The translations under genes and the position numbers were made by a program. Below, piece by piece: positions 11,464-23,640 of a stretch of 64,000 bases of DNA (the first letter of the stretch is position 1; every line of letters begins with the position of its first letter). The notes beneath the pieces were generated by a model. That model made no database searches. It worked only from the letters and a program-made list of their open reading frames with translations, and was not told where the DNA came from. This stretch comes from Rhexocercosporidium sp. MPI-PUGE-AT-0058. Lineage: Eukaryota > Ascomycota > Leotiomycetes > Helotiales. Location: contig JAGTJL010000016.1 of assembly GCA_020746875.1 (NCBI GenBank), positions 1,984,001 through 2,048,000 on the forward strand, given 5' to 3'.

Positions 11464-14263
11464 TTACTTTTGTTGCTGGTGCTCTTGTATTTGCTGCTGC
11501 TGCTGTGGTCGTGGTGCAGTGATATTAGGTCCTGTCCCTATTCCCGTTATAGACCTCACCAACCAGTGTGGCCAACTCTCCGTACTTAGCTGCTCCTCCA
11601 AGTCTTTTGCTCGGCCCTCTAGATCATCGACCTGTCTCTCGAACTGTTGCACTCCGTCTTCTACGTCTTGTACTTTCGATATCAAAGCATTGATCTCGTA
11701 CTCGAGCTTGGCTCCGAGTACTTCAATGTCTTTGATGGCTTCCATGACATGAGACCTTTCGTCGCCGAGGACATCCTGAGAATTCTGCTTTACAGCCTGA
11801 TACTGCTCTGTCAACTCATAGTAGAGCGTCTGGAATTGCTCTTGGTCTGTCGATGCTTGCTCGTCGAGCTTTTCAATCCCCTCTACTTTCTGCTCAACCC
11901 ATGGTCGAATCTCGTCTTGGAGATCCATGATCTTCTCAAAGAGATTCTTAAAATCGGACGAGAGCAAGTCTTGTCTTTGCAGAGCTGCCCAGGTATCAGC
12001 CTCCTCGCCATCATCGGCAATGGCGTCAACAGGTTCCCAGCCTAAGACTGCATCCTCGGCATCGGTGAAAGACATTTGTCGAGGCCACCATGCTTCGTTG
12101 CGAATCTTCGGGGTTATTGGAAATGCCCCCGAAAAGCTGTGACGTCGATGGAGTAGAACCTGAAAGTTGTTCGGCTCACGAAGAGCCTCCAACAAGGGGC
12201 CCTCGAGATCCCTATCGTCATACACTGATCCAGCCACAGAAAGGTCATTCGCAACCACATCTCGTCGAATCTCTCTGACCTGCTCAGCCCACTTTGCTTC
12301 AGCCTCCATGGCATTTTGCTCTTCTTCTGGAATGTTGACAATGGGCAGGTCTGACCGAACTTCTTCTACAGCTTCTGGTTCTTGCTGTATAGCGCCAGAC
12401 GAAAGTCTTTTAACTTTTGGAGAACCATTGTGGTATTGACCTGGTGTATCTTTCCAGGTGAAGGCTTTGCCGATCATCACTGGACTGATAGGAGTTCCAG
12501 TTGATCCTCCACCAAATGTGGTTGAGCTGTTGTTAGCATTGAAGTACCCAACATCAACCCCTTCATCTTTGGAAGCTTTGCTGGCATGGCCTCGAAGTCC
12601 CACAGCATCCTTGATTCGACCAAACCCGGATCTGGCATCACTCATCTTCCCCGTCACACTCTTGAAAACAGTCTTCCGCAGGTGCGGATCCTTCTCGTTC
12701 GGACTCTCAAGCATGCTCGTAGCAGATCCTGGCGGCTTATTGTTATACACCGCCTGTGGGCTCTCCTCCTTCATCCGTGGCTCGTCCTCTGCTGGCGTTG
12801 ACTCCGCTTTGCTGTGTGACCAGATGTAGCCACCTTGGTCAGCCTTTTGAAACTTCAAATGACCCGACTCATGTTCCCCTATCCTTCCAAACTGTTCGGT
12901 CCCACCATTCCTCCTCGGTTTCCCAAACCAGAGCCATTTCGCCCTCTCCCCATGGAGAAGACTCACAAACCGATCATAATCGAGCGTCTCAATATCTGCA
13001 ATGCCAGGCTTGTCTCTCCCAACCATTCCCATTACCATCTCACCACCCTTCCCACTCAGCTCGGCAACAGTTGACTTGACAGCTTTGGGTACCGCCCACC
13101 CTTCTCCTGCAGCAGCTTTTGCCGTCACTCTGTGTAGACGATCAAGAGTGTGTCGGTCCAGCCGTCTTGTACGCTCTATTTTCTGTGACTTTTGGAAATA
13201 AGCCAACCCGCGTTTCATGTTGTAGAAGTCAAAGGTATCCTTGGGAACTGGCGCACCAAACCAGTTGAGGCGATTCCGAGCTCCCATGACCATACCCAGC
13301 AAAGCTGCCACAGTCGTAGGTCCCAATATCCCATCCGTAGGTTCAATGTTGTAGTATTCGGAGCCAATCTCAGTCCACCAGTCGTTTATAGCCTTCTCTG
13401 TGACGTCGCAGAGGATCCCATCCGCATACTCTTGTTCCAGCTTTCCAAATATCGTCAGAGCAAATTGGCAGAGCTTAACCAATTCGATAACTGCGCCATA
13501 CAGTGGTATTCGATCACTTGTCTTGTATAGCTGGAAGAATTTGGCTTGTGTTGCTCCAGCTGGGGTAGCCAGGCTCATACCAGACCTGCCAGAACATCCT
13601 AACCTCTTCAGATTCTCATTGACTATGAAATCCTCCCTGTGTTTCGTAATATCCCCATCGGGGACAGGTATGACGGTAAGTGCCGAAGGAAAACTGCTGA
13701 GATTTGTGACCATGAGCATCCCTTTGGGGGTATCCTTTGGTCTCGCATGGAATTGGGCAACAGCCTTGAAGTATACCCGCATCCTCGGCGACCATGTCTC
13801 CTCATCGGCTGGCACACCCAGCACTCCCACCCAAGCTACATGATTCGGATCGCCAGTATATGTCGCTATAACGAAGGTCGGGTGCACTCTCGAGCAAGCC
13901 CATTGTTCGACGAGGTAGAGTTCGTAGCCTACAATCTTCCCACGACGTTCTATCACCACGGCTAGAGGGTCTTCTTCCAGATATCTGTTCCCGTCAATAA
14001 GATGAAGCCTCAGTAGAGAATCAGAGTGCCTACCTGAAAGCTACAGGATCTGGAAAGACAATATTCCGGCGTTGGAGAGTATGAGGGGGGTTCCTGGCCG
14101 AGGGGGGCGGCTGTCTAGTCATTGGAGAGCCGGCTGTCCCATTTGCATTTGCGTTCGCGAGAGTTCTTGTGGTTTGCTGCGAAGTTGTTCTCGAGAGGGT
14201 GAGGACCTCCTCTCGATGCATTTGTGGATCGTACACATTGGGAAAGCTAAACCTGGTCGCCAT
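11464..14263 (-). CDS. STB6-like (Sin3-binding family) protein (2 exons)
   Basis: Exons 14263-14034 and 13984-11464, with a 49-bp intron, encode 916 residues. The join restores VFPDPVAFRYLEEDPLAVVIERRG followed by LYLVEQWACSR, the conserved start of the fungal STB6/STB2-like N-terminal domain (yeast relatives bind the Sin3 co-repressor). A long conserved region runs to about residue 390 and includes a peptidoglycan-binding-like helix stretch (ILGPTTVAALLGMV). A disordered Ser/Pro/Glu-rich linker follows. The last 150 residues form a coiled coil (LGAKLEYEINALISKVQ...FERQVDDLEGRA) ending in a Gln-rich tail. It is likely a nuclear or cortical scaffold; the precise role is inferred only from family name. 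The start is the first ATG of exon 1. Confidence 0.85.
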
Positions 14264-14635
14264 GCTTCAAGTTAACTCGGTGGACCCTCTGCTCCCGTCC
14301 TTTGAGCTCTCTGGCTGTGGCTCTGGCTCTGGCCCGGGGGTGTTTGGAAGTGACGTCGCAAAGGCTAAACCTCGGCAATCAATTCGAGGTGACTTGCTCA
14401 GGCGCCAATCACCCTCGGCACAGTCAACTCGCCTAAGCAACTGAAGCAAGATTTACTACATTATCACGTGTTTTAACTTGACACTTTTTAGCTAATCGTA
14501 CTTACTCCGACTTCTGTTCTTTTATATTACTTTTGTTGATACTTAGTACTTTGATTATATATAAGTTAGATTAATATAAATATTCTTACTATTTCTGCAA
14601 CGTCTACGACGGATCTCAAATATTCGTCTTCTTAT
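14264..14635. other. Intergenic, upstream of the STB6-like gene
   Basis: Promoter-side sequence, GC-rich at first and AT-rich from about 14460. No gene seen. Confidence 0.5.
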
Positions 14636-14640
14636 CACCA

Positions 14641-16211
14641 GTAGGCAGAACTTCCAAGACATCACGGATGCCTTTAATAAATATCCACAAATCACTATCA
14701 CTGGTCATAGTTTTGATTTAGAGCGTTACATGCACCAGGAAATGCAGTTTTCTGGCGTTGAACAAATTGCCGATGACGCTTTTGCGAATGAGATGATTAG
14801 AGTAGCCATCGCAAAAACACAGGGAATGTAAGCGAATCGATCTCATTTCAGAGGGTTAAGGTTTGAATGAGGCCGAAGACTGCTATGACTGAGGGCCTTC
14901 GAGTTTTTCTGAAAATTTTATGTTCTTGCTTGCGATGCACTTGCCTCTTTATCGCCGAGCCTCGATTCGGCTTTCGAAAAAACTATTCTACGCATCCAAC
15001 GACTCCAGGAGAGCCGAAAACAACTTGGCATCAACGTTCTTATATACATATCCCACGCTAAACATGCCCTTAAAGTATCAGAACTGAGTGACGCATTATC
15101 CGTTAAACATGGCTAAACAGCATCAAAACCGAAGCATCGTCCCTCGCTCGGCAACATGCTTGAATGCTGCTAAGATCTAGTGAGTAACGGTCAGAACGCC
15201 CAGCGGATTTATCTTGCCCATTATTCAATTCAAGAATATCTGGTGAATACAGCGAACGATTATTTCGCAATGCAGAAATGAATCTTGGCACGATTGCTTT
15301 GACGTATCTGCTTTTCGAAAGCTTCAGAGATGGCCCGGTTGCGTATTCAACCGATGTCCAGGATCGCGTCAAGTCTTATCCATTCGTACCATATGCTTCG
15401 GAATTTTGGGGGGTCCATTTGCGTGCTTTATTTAACTTCCGACGAGAAGACAAAGGATCTCATTCTTGCTTTCTTTGATTGCCGAAAAGTAGTCACATGT
15501 GGAATACAGATATATATGTTTAAAGGGGGCAATAGGGACCTATACTGGGATGCAGAAGAATGTCTCAGCTACACGGTCTTAGACATCTGTAGCTATTTTG
15601 GCATAGATGGTTTGCTTCTCAGCCTGCTTGACTAAGGTTCCTTGTCTGTCAATACCACTACAAAGGTGGGAACCGCTCTATGGAAGCGGCTTCTAAAGAC
15701 AACTTATTCACCGTGAAGCTGTTGCTCGGGAGGGGCGCCTACCCCTACATGCAGAATTGGTACGGTAATGATGTGCATTGCGCTGCTAAATCTAGCAAAT
15801 TCGCAACAATCAATGTACTCATAGTCCATGGCATGAGTCTAAAATGTGTGTGAAAGATACTGCACAAGCCCTTTGAGCTGCACGATTGACAAGGATAGCG
15901 CCTCCGCATTTGAGACTCTCATTAATCTTGGAGCAAATATCAATGCGAGTGATGTGCAGTCTGAAAGTGGACTTCCAATCTTGCACGAGGTGGCGTTAGA
16001 AAATTATCTCCGCTTCATGGACTTGATATTAAAGCACTGTTGGGGCGACCTGGAACGCAAATCTGAAGCAGGGCGCATAGCACTACGTTGTGCGGCTGTA
16101 GAAGGAAACATTCTGATAGTTCAAAAACTTGTGGATGCTGGTGCAGATATTGATGCTAGACATGACCTAGGAAACACGCCGCTGTATTACTTGCATGGCA
16201 TTCCATATTGA
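14641..16211 (+). pseudogene. Decayed NACHT-ankyrin (fungal NLR-like) gene
   Basis: Fragments in all three forward frames line up in the order of a fungal NACHT-ankyrin protein. About 14647-14832 reads NFQDITDAFNKYPQITITG and DLERYMHQEM, like the end of a NACHT ATPase core. About 14975-15110 reads TILRIQRLQES and YISHAKHALKVSELSDALS, the conserved helix after NACHT. About 15281-15420 reads LTYLLFESFRDGPVAY, the winged-helix-like segment before the repeats. 15680-16211 holds ankyrin repeats (AFETLINLGANINASD; AAVEGNILIVQKLVDAGADIDARH). At least three frame changes and several stops separate them, and there is no intact Walker A. Intact relatives act in non-self recognition and regulated cell death in fungi. 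This copy should not make a functional protein. Confidence 0.8.
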
Positions 16212-16558
16212 CATGTTGAACACGGGACTCCGTATTCGCTATCTCTCAATCATCCTTTTAATAGACGAGAGCACCGAGTACAACGATGCATCACTCGAGC
16301 TAATTTGAGGTAGCCGTCATTAAAGCTAGACTATCCGGGATTAGCGAGAGAGAAATATGACCTAAAGTTCAAGTTCAAGGATTTAAAAGCGAAGATAATG
16401 TAACGGGTTTGAAATTTACTAGGCTTTTTTCTCATCGGCGTACGTGCCAAGTCGCCAGCACTATTACTTACTTACTTACTTCACCATAGGCATGCCGCTT
16501 TGATCGTCTCCTCAACAGAGCACTTCGATGTGCAGTTAGGGATTCCCGGTCAAACCAA
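16212..16558. other. Intergenic with TTAC microsatellite
   Basis: Short spacer between the NACHT fossil and the glucanase 3' end. It contains about four and a half TTAC units at 16464-16481. No gene. Confidence 0.6.
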
Positions 16559-19105
16559 TTAGGTCGTGTATCTGCCAACATCACCTCCAGAGCCTGGCCA
16601 AGATCCCGTCCAACCATTCGCAGTGACAAGATTCGTACCATCCGCCAAATGCAGCGTTGCATAGGTATCCTTGGAGCATAGTCCAAAAGCCTGCAAATTG
16701 GTCGGCGTTGACGTGATCCAGTGCATGTAATCTATTTCAAAAGTTAGCAGTGACATTCGAGGAAGAGTCTTCAACATATTGCTTACTTTGACACTGGTAT
16801 TGACCAGCGCATGCCTGGTACCCCGGCCCACTGAAGAATGCCCACGAAGCAGACGCATAAGTGTAAATATTCGAGCCACCCTGAATATAATTCGCGAAAC
16901 CCATTCGACAACGCGTATCACCGCCACCACACCATGAGAAATCTGGGTCTCCCCAGTTTGTGATGTCCGCCACCCAGGGCGCTGGTGGAGTTTGCTGTGT
17001 GTGATCGCCTTGATCGTAGTTCGTCTCCGTCTGCAAAAGAGAAACCATCACGTTGCTTGCTTTCCGCAAGTTGAGTTGATACAGCCACCAATGTTCACTG
17101 CCCAGTGCATGGAGCCAAGTTCCCTTTGTCGCCTCGACGAGCACGCCGCCCTTGGCTGCGATATTAGATCCACCGGCGAAGCCTTCGCTAATGTGGTCCG
17201 CAACCCAATTCCACACATTCTCTATATATGCGGAAGAGGTGGGTGCAAGGTGGATGCCGATGAAGGCGGCTTTGCATTCGTTGCTCGCATCGCCACAGGA
17301 GTTTGTGAGCGCGCTGGCGCCAAGAGTGCCGCCAACGGTGACCAGAGAGTTCCACAGGGCGACTTGACCCGGAGAAGTACCTGCCATGTTGAATTGGACA
17401 ATGATGGCGCCTGGGAGAACGTCCGAAACCGTGAAACGCATATCCTGAATCTGGGCAGTGCCAACATCACCTCCATTTCCAACTGCTACAACTGGTTTTG
17501 GGTTTGAAGCGTCTTTAAAAAAGGCGCCATTGCCAGTAATAGTGGCCCAGGCTTCTCCAACAATGCGAGATCCTTTTGGAATGAAGAGAGTGGAGTCAAC
17601 TCGGTACTTGCCAAATGGGAAGTAGGCAATCTTATTATTGGTAGCCGCATACTGCAAGACCTGGTTCAAAACTCCAGATTCATCGATAGAGTGGTCACCG
17701 AGAACTTTGTGACCGCCGTTCTGGGAGGGGTCCTTGACATTGATGAAGTCTGTTACGGGATTTGTCGCGTAGTTGGGAGCGGGTAGTACGGGATACTTGC
17801 CACCTGGGGCGAGAGCGGCCGGACGAGTGTTTTTAGAGGTTGTAGCGCCGTAAGTCGGATTGCGCCCCACTGTATTCGCATACGTGAATGTGTCCACATG
17901 GCTTGCGCCAGCAAGGACTGTGGCACCATTGACTATGGCAATGTCTGATTGAGTATCTTTGCTAAGATTCTCAATGAGGAACGACGGGAAGACAGTCGTA
18001 ATAAAAGTGATACCAGAATTTATGGACTTGGCATCAATCAAAGCAATCCATGGGGAGCCACCAGTATTTCGTACCCCGGTTCCACAGGTGTCAAACGTAG
18101 GAGCAATAATCGAGATAGTGTTCCCTCCAGTAATAAGCATACCAATGGTGTTTTGGTAGAAGTAAATGCTTTTATACAGCGCTTGCTGGTGCCCATCATG
18201 CCAGATACCATTCTAATGGTTTGTTAGCATGCATAGTCTCACCACTACACCACAGATTCAAAGTCTTACCTGACCACGCTCGACGCGCACATCAGCGAGA
18301 CCAAGAGTAGAGCCTCTCCCAAGACGAATTCCAGTGTGCCCATTGCCATTAACAGAAGACGCCATAGTAATCTTGACGTTCTGCAATTGAGCAGCTTGGG
18401 CAACGCCCCACCAGAGCGCCGTGAATGCGTTTCCTTTTTAATGTCAACAAAAGCCTAATCGAACATGTGAGCGTGAGATTGCTCACCTCCTGGAATTGAG
18501 GTTGTGTCAAGAATAAGATTTTTCAACCCGACAGCGAAAGATAGCTCTCCCGAATCACCAGTAGCTGGATCTTGGCCAGAGATGAGAGTCTGGTCACCGG
18601 AGAAACCTGCAGCAGCTTTAATGATAGGGGGCTAAATAAGAGAGATGGATTAGCGAGTATGACGATAATTGTTACAGGTGAGCTTACATTAGTGGCATCA
18701 CCCATAAGAATGGTGTCTGTATTCATATGGATTGTCTTGCTGATTGTGTATGTTCCTGGAGGAATATACACGACCTGAAAATTTGTTATTACCATAACTC
18801 ACAACTGTGACGTGTGGACTTACTCTTGGTTGAGATGCCAACCATTCGGGATGACGATTGGCACCATCTCCTGAATTGATGGCTGTTTGGATAGATGCTC
18901 CATCTCCAGGATTCACAGCTACGAATACTGGGTATGAAAAGTCTGGATCCAGATCCGGCGCATAACCGCGGTATTGACCTGTATGATCCATGTTGGCATA
19001 CCAGAAGGATGTAGCCCTTTTCGAGAGATTGGCGTCTCCATTGTCAGGAGCTGGTATAGCGGATGCTCCACTCAGCAAAAAAGCAAAAACTGCAGCGAAC
19101 TTCAT
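16559..19105 (-). CDS. GH55 exo-beta-1,3-glucanase, secreted (6 exons)
   Basis: A secreted glycoside hydrolase family 55 enzyme, which releases glucose or oligomers from beta-1,3-glucan (cell-wall remodelling or mycoparasitism). Exons 19105-18824, 18774-18688, 18631-18487, 18433-18270, 18212-16787 and 16731-16559 join in frame to 758 residues, the family's usual size. Introns are 49-57 bp. There is a signal peptide (residues 1-16, MKFAAVFAFLLSGASA). The first beta-helix domain opens with SFWYANMDHTGQYRGYAPD and has VVYIPPGTYTISKTI. The second has the parallel motif NKIAYFPFGKYRVDSTLFIPKGSRIVGE. The conserved GSEHWWLYQLNL block follows near the active-site region. The C-terminus closes with a Cys-containing segment (LCSKDTYATLHLADG). 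Confidence 0.95.
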
Positions 19106-19866
19106 CTTGTCGTCAGCTATGGTCCTAGTTGTTTAGACTGGAACTACCTCACAACTCCGAGGTCGAAGATTGATCATTAAGTAGCATTTCTGAGCATACC
19201 TTATTGAGGTAACAAAGAGCAAATTCATAATCAATGAGCTCTCAGCCCTGCGACGGCCTTGCCGACATAGAGATAGCCAATACCTTGCACTCGCTTGCTC
19301 AAGCTTGCCCGTGCGAAGGCGCCAAAGATCGGAATAAGATTAACAGCTCTGTACCCCTTGTCTTCAAGTCAGATTAACACCATCCAGAGGCCGACCTCAC
19401 CTAACATATGTAGTGTAGTGGAGGGGCTGAGGGAAAGTCTGGTGCGTCTTATAGGCTATACTAACCTATACGAGGTATTAGCGGCGAGTCGGACCGTTTG
19501 GTTAATCTCGGGCGGCCGACTCCCCCTGATTAGTCACATAAGCAGTGCGTGAAAAGATCACGAAGTACTCCTAACTCCTGATTTCCGCCAGCACGATGAG
19601 TATGGTATGTAATAACTATGACGGAATAACACATAATGGCACGCAGGGTACAGTAAGCTTCCCCTCTCGACGAGTCACGCGCCATGTGGAAATTTTAGAG
19701 TTGCAGATGCTAGATACTGTCAATCGAGCTCTTGCGAGAAGCTTCTTTTCAGCCGCCCTGTTCCTCTCTCTCTCCGGATGCCATCCATTCCTGCAAACCT
19801 CCAATACTAGCTTCAATCTGTCGTTCCGACATGCTCTCTCCAATTTCTCTTGTTAAGATTCAGTCC
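19106..19866. other. Intergenic, glucanase promoter side
   Basis: The 761-bp upstream region of the GH55 gene. Short open frames show no family pattern. I cannot assign sites. Confidence 0.5.
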
Positions 19867-20830
19867 TCAGAAACCGCAGCGTTTCATTCTGTCGCATCCT
19901 ATCAAACGAGCGTGTGTTCTCTCAACCACAACTTCGAAAAACGGTCCTCTAATACAGCGCCAAATGGAGAAGATAATCGCCAAAGAAATAAACCTATACA
20001 ATGCAATAATAAATAAAACGAAAATTGCTGGAACAGCTGACTTGATGGCCTGCCCCACGAAGCTGTTAAATAGTTTAGCGACAAACACTGCAGTTGGCGC
20101 AATAATATGGATGAGCGCAACGCGAACTGGATTGGTCTTAGATAGAGAGGAGTGTACCCGTTCAACTTCTTCGACAACGATGCTCGATGTGTCGAGACCT
20201 TGTATCTCGAGCGTGAGGAGCGCTCTATGATCAGGATGTCCCATGACCTGGACCTCCATTCTCCCTAGAAAGCCTTCCCCTTCTCCTTGGACAGTCCGGG
20301 TTATGTCCACGGGGAATTGTAGGTCATCTTTTTGTATCCACCAGTATAGCAGTACTCCATCTGCGAACTCGAACCAAGGGAGGTTGGCACCGTCTCGGTC
20401 TCCGATCCGCACCGTAGCGTTGACCTGCTCGGTGACCTTCTCCACTGTCTAGTCTTGTTTGAATATTAGCAGCGGACAGTCAGCATCATCGATTATGAGC
20501 GCGAGGTTGTCCATATATAGCTTTTAGTCAATTACGAACCCATCTCGGTGGTTGTGCTCGATGCGAAAGAAATGGGAGCTGGAAAGATGGATTCATTTAG
20601 CTCTTATGTACAGACCAGCTACCTGTGGAACTTACTCATATCCTCTTGTGAGAAGCTTGCCGGCGCGCACTCGAGACGCATAAACGCTTCCATTATCGGG
20701 GTCGTGATCTCTCAATGGAGAGGGGAGGAATGCTCACAGCAGCGCAAGAGCGAAGCAGGCTAACACTGCGGACAAGATAATGCGCAGTGCAAAACGAAAG
20801 AGTTTCCAGTCCCCAACCCATTGAGGACTT
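19867..20830 (-). pseudogene. Unknown membrane protein, disabled by in-frame stops
   Basis: One minus-strand frame reads on through three stops, each explicable by a single C-to-T change: TGA near 20719, TAA near 20523 and TAG near 20451. Visible parts in order are a hydrophobic segment (FRFALRIILSAVLACFALALL), VYASRVRAGKLLTRGYE, a GTAAGT...CCAG intron near 20553-20636, the segment HFFRIEHNHRDGFVI, then an open stretch from about 20445 to 19867. That stretch holds TVEKVTEQVNATVRIGDRDG, an LPWFEFADGVLLYWW strand and two or three hydrophobic helices (FVLFIIALYRFISLAIIF). The N-terminal start also seems shifted in frame. I do not recognise the family. Alternative splicing around the TAA/TAG segment (20527 to 20446) could rescue part of it, so death of the gene is likely but not certain. 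Confidence 0.5.
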
Positions 20831-20879
20831 GCTCTCAGACGAGGACATGCTGCTGAAGTTGCTGAAGTTGCGCCATGAG

Positions 20880-21363
20880 GCCCTTGAAAGGAAGTTTAAA
20901 AGAAAGTTCGTGAGGGTATCGAGGCTGTGCTTAGTAGCGCCGATCAGTTACCTGAAGATTTTGCCCAACAGCCCCTGAAGTTAGCCGAGTACGAGGTAAA
21001 CAAAGCTTGTGGAAGCATCAATGCTTAACAGAAATACTCGCTCGGAGAAGTCTTAATAAGCGATATGGGGTCTAACAACCTTCTTTATCAACAGCTTCCA
21101 TGATGCCCTCATTAAAAAGAATCCTCCCTGTACAGGATACTTCTTGATTGGTCTAAAATTCTGGCATGGAATTACTTAGGGTTGGATCTCGACGATGAAA
21201 TAGGTAAAAGCAAATATGATGAACAAAAATCTGTTTAGACATACGGAAAGCTTGTGCAATTCAATTCGATGCATTTGCGACCACTTAGCTCACGTTGCAC
21301 TCTCCATACCGTACTACATAGATTGAGTCTGAGTGCAGTAGGTCAACGCTAAGCTTGGCCTCC
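20880..21363. other. Intergenic, possible unidentified remnant
   Basis: A short frame near 20905-20995 reads EGIEAVLSSADQLPEDF on the plus strand and could be residual coding sequence. No family assigned. The rest is featureless. Confidence 0.35.
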
Positions 21364-21789
21364 TCACTCCCCCTTTGCCAACTTCTCCACTTGCTCCCTC
21401 ATCTCCGCCTCCTTCTTTCTACCTTCCTCTCCCAGCGCCTCACCAAAATCCTCCATCTCCGCAATTCTCCTAACCTCAAGCACTCCACATCCCTCCGGAC
21501 ACTTCTTAACCCACTCCACCGCCTCCTGCAAATCTTTGACTTTCAGAATCCACCATCCAGATACCAGCCCATCCATCGGGAAAGGCCCTTCTTCGACCTT
21601 TGGGGATGAGCCGAGGGTGATACGAACGCTGTCGCGGGAGCTGGGGAGGAGACCTTCGCCCGCGAGAAGCACGCCTGCGCCAAGGAGGGATGCGTTGTAG
21701 GTTCCCATTGCGGAGAGGATTTCCGGAGTGGGCTTGCTGGCTCCTTCGGAGTCGGGTGTAGCGCGGACGAAGACGATGAAGCGAGGCAT
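21364..21789 (-). CDS. YCII-related (DGPF) domain protein
   Basis: A single-exon 141-residue protein. The start MPRFIVFVRATPDSEG is the usual opening of fungal YCII-domain proteins, so 21789 is chosen although the frame stays open upstream to 22077. The ferredoxin-like YCII fold shows YNASLLGAGVLLAGEGLLPS, the GPFPMDGLVSGWWILKV strand (the DGPF-type motif) and the closing CGVLEVRRI strand. The C-terminus is a charged helix (GEEGRKKEAEMREQVEKL). The family includes small dimeric proteins linked to ring-cleavage chemistry, but most fungal members have no assigned reaction. It stands alone between two decayed genes and appears intact. Confidence 0.9.
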   Translation of the reverse strand: MPRFIVFVRATPDSEGASKPTPEILSAMGTYNASLLGAGVLLAGEGLLPSSRDSVRITLGSSPKVEEGPFPMDGLVSGWWILKVKDLQEAVEWVKKCPEGCGVLEVRRIAEMEDFGEALGEEGRKKEAEMREQVEKLAKGE

Positions 21790-22910
21790 TTTTGATGAGA
21801 TTGGGGTGATTACCTGAAATTTTTGAGGTGATCTTGGTTGATGTTGATAGAGAGGCGACGCTGGCTTTGACTCAATGTTGACTGAGCAGGTGAGTTGAAA
21901 GGTCAATTGATGAAAGGTGACTTTGATTTGGACTTGATTGCCGGTTTTGAAAGGAAATAAATTGAACCCAAAGGTGAGCAGACTGTGAGATATATATCTC
22001 TCGTCCTGTGGGTGCCAAGTCCTGCTACGTCCGTATTCGCGCTCTCCCTGACGTGATGTGCAGAAATCAAAAGCCACAAGCCAGGCAGCAGGCAGCGCGT
22101 GAATTGCACGAACTCCCGTGATCAGCAGCCTGGGTAGCGATTAATGATCAAAAGCGGTGCAGCTAGTGCAGGTATTCGGGAAATTTTCTGCCCGAATCTT
22201 ACTTGGAGACAGCAGCACGTATCAGAAGCAAGGCTAAGAATCACAATTTCATCATTGAGCCCTAATGCAAACTCCTTCGGTCGCAAGGGGTCTCTTAAAT
22301 CCCTTGTCATTTAAACTCCATTCCACACAAATAAGATACGAACGATTTCTTTTCGAGCAGTTTGCAACTGAAATATAAGCTCATTTAAGTTCTACGAGCA
22401 ACTTAATCGAAGTTCGGTAATCGTAGGAATATCTTCAATGTTAATAGCACGATATCCCTTGTACGACGCAATCGCGTCCTCTACCGGAGCGATTAATAAA
22501 TGACCTGAATATACCCGGAGAAAATTTAAAGTTAGAGATAGCTTATCAAGCTGTTAATGCAGCGATGGCGTTGTTAGTATAATCAATTAGCTGTAAGGTA
22601 GCTGCTTATATCTAATCGTGATTAGAGATACGTCGTTTGGAGTTGATATATAACCCGTGGCATTTTCAGCAAGCGTGGTCTCATCTAGAGCTACCCTTGC
22701 CTCTACATCGCTATTACCAGCGTGAGGTAGCTCTAGAGGCGTTCTCGGCGGAGTTAAAGGTATTTTAGTGCACAGCAAGGTACTCGGATCTCCCTCTTGG
22801 ACAAGAGGAAGTCGTGGCCGAATTGTAGACGTCGAAGCCTGGGTTAACAGATAGGACGATAAAGACCAATACGAAAGTACTAGTATAATACTCTTATTTG
22901 GAAAGTAATA
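21790..22910. other. Intergenic, AT-leaning, partly decayed
   Basis: Upstream region of the YCII gene, then sequence with many stops. A minus-strand frame 22778-22587 (including SDVEARVALDETTLAE) might be the last piece of the adjacent deaminase-like fossil or another remnant. No supported gene. Confidence 0.4.
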
Positions 22911-23640
22911 TTACTTCTTCTTTGATTTCGAAGCCCTTCGGACCTTAATATCTAAGGTTGCTTTTAGCCAGGTTAAAATACGACTGAGCTCCTCGTAACG
23001 CTCTACTAGAACGTCTAACCACTCTAGTAGGGTCCATTTATCATAGAACCTGCCGTATATTCGAGGTACGTGAAAGCCGCCGTGGAAGAAGAAGAAGAGG
23101 TTGCACAAGTAGCAAGCACTCTTACTAAAGCAAATGAATCTCGGCCGCTGATAGCGTGGATGAAGCTTATAAAGAAGAGGAGCTATATCTCAGCGTAAAC
23201 CCTCCAGGATGATTCCTGGAGAGAGGCAGGCATCTGAATCTGAAAAGGCTCCACTTGAACGTTCTGAAATACGCGGTACGACCTGTCCCTTGCAGCACAA
23301 ATAAGCTCGAACGTAACAGAGTAATAGCCGCCCAGCTTGCCAATGGCTTCTGGCAAGTACTGCTTCAAAAACGGTTCTAACATCGAGCCCTAAAGAGCTG
23401 CGCCAAGAATAACCAGGAGGAATTCGTAGGCCTATTAGACGATCTCTCCAACTACCTCGTATGCTTCGCCTGTCTCCGCGTGGAAGTCCGACATATCTTC
23501 TAGCTTAGTAAATAGAGCGTGCAAAGCTTATGCTCTATCTCTGCCAGCCTTTAAACTGCCCTTTATCAACACTAATCTAGCCTTAACGGACTTATCGTTA
23601 ATTGCCTCATGCAATTAAGTAATAAGGACTAGTCTTCCAG
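22911..23640 (-). pseudogene. Decayed OTT_1508-like deaminase family gene
   Basis: A minus-strand frame carries the fungal OTT_1508-like deaminase pattern, broken by several stops (near 23554, 23430 and 23387, and TAG after YAEI at about 23182) and one frame shift near 23130. In order: KLEDMSDFHAETGEAYEVV, MLEPFLKQYLPEAIGKLGGYY, a VQVEPFQIQMPASL strand, then WRVYAEI where the family has the zinc-binding HAE. After the shift come RFICFSKSACYLCNLFF with the CxxC zinc pair intact, HGGFHVPRIYGR and YDKWTLLEWLDV. The changes fit C-to-T mutation (HAE to YAE, Gln codons to stops). Related coding traces extend further upstream on the same strand. Intact relatives are predicted nucleic-acid or nucleotide deaminases. 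Confidence 0.75.
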
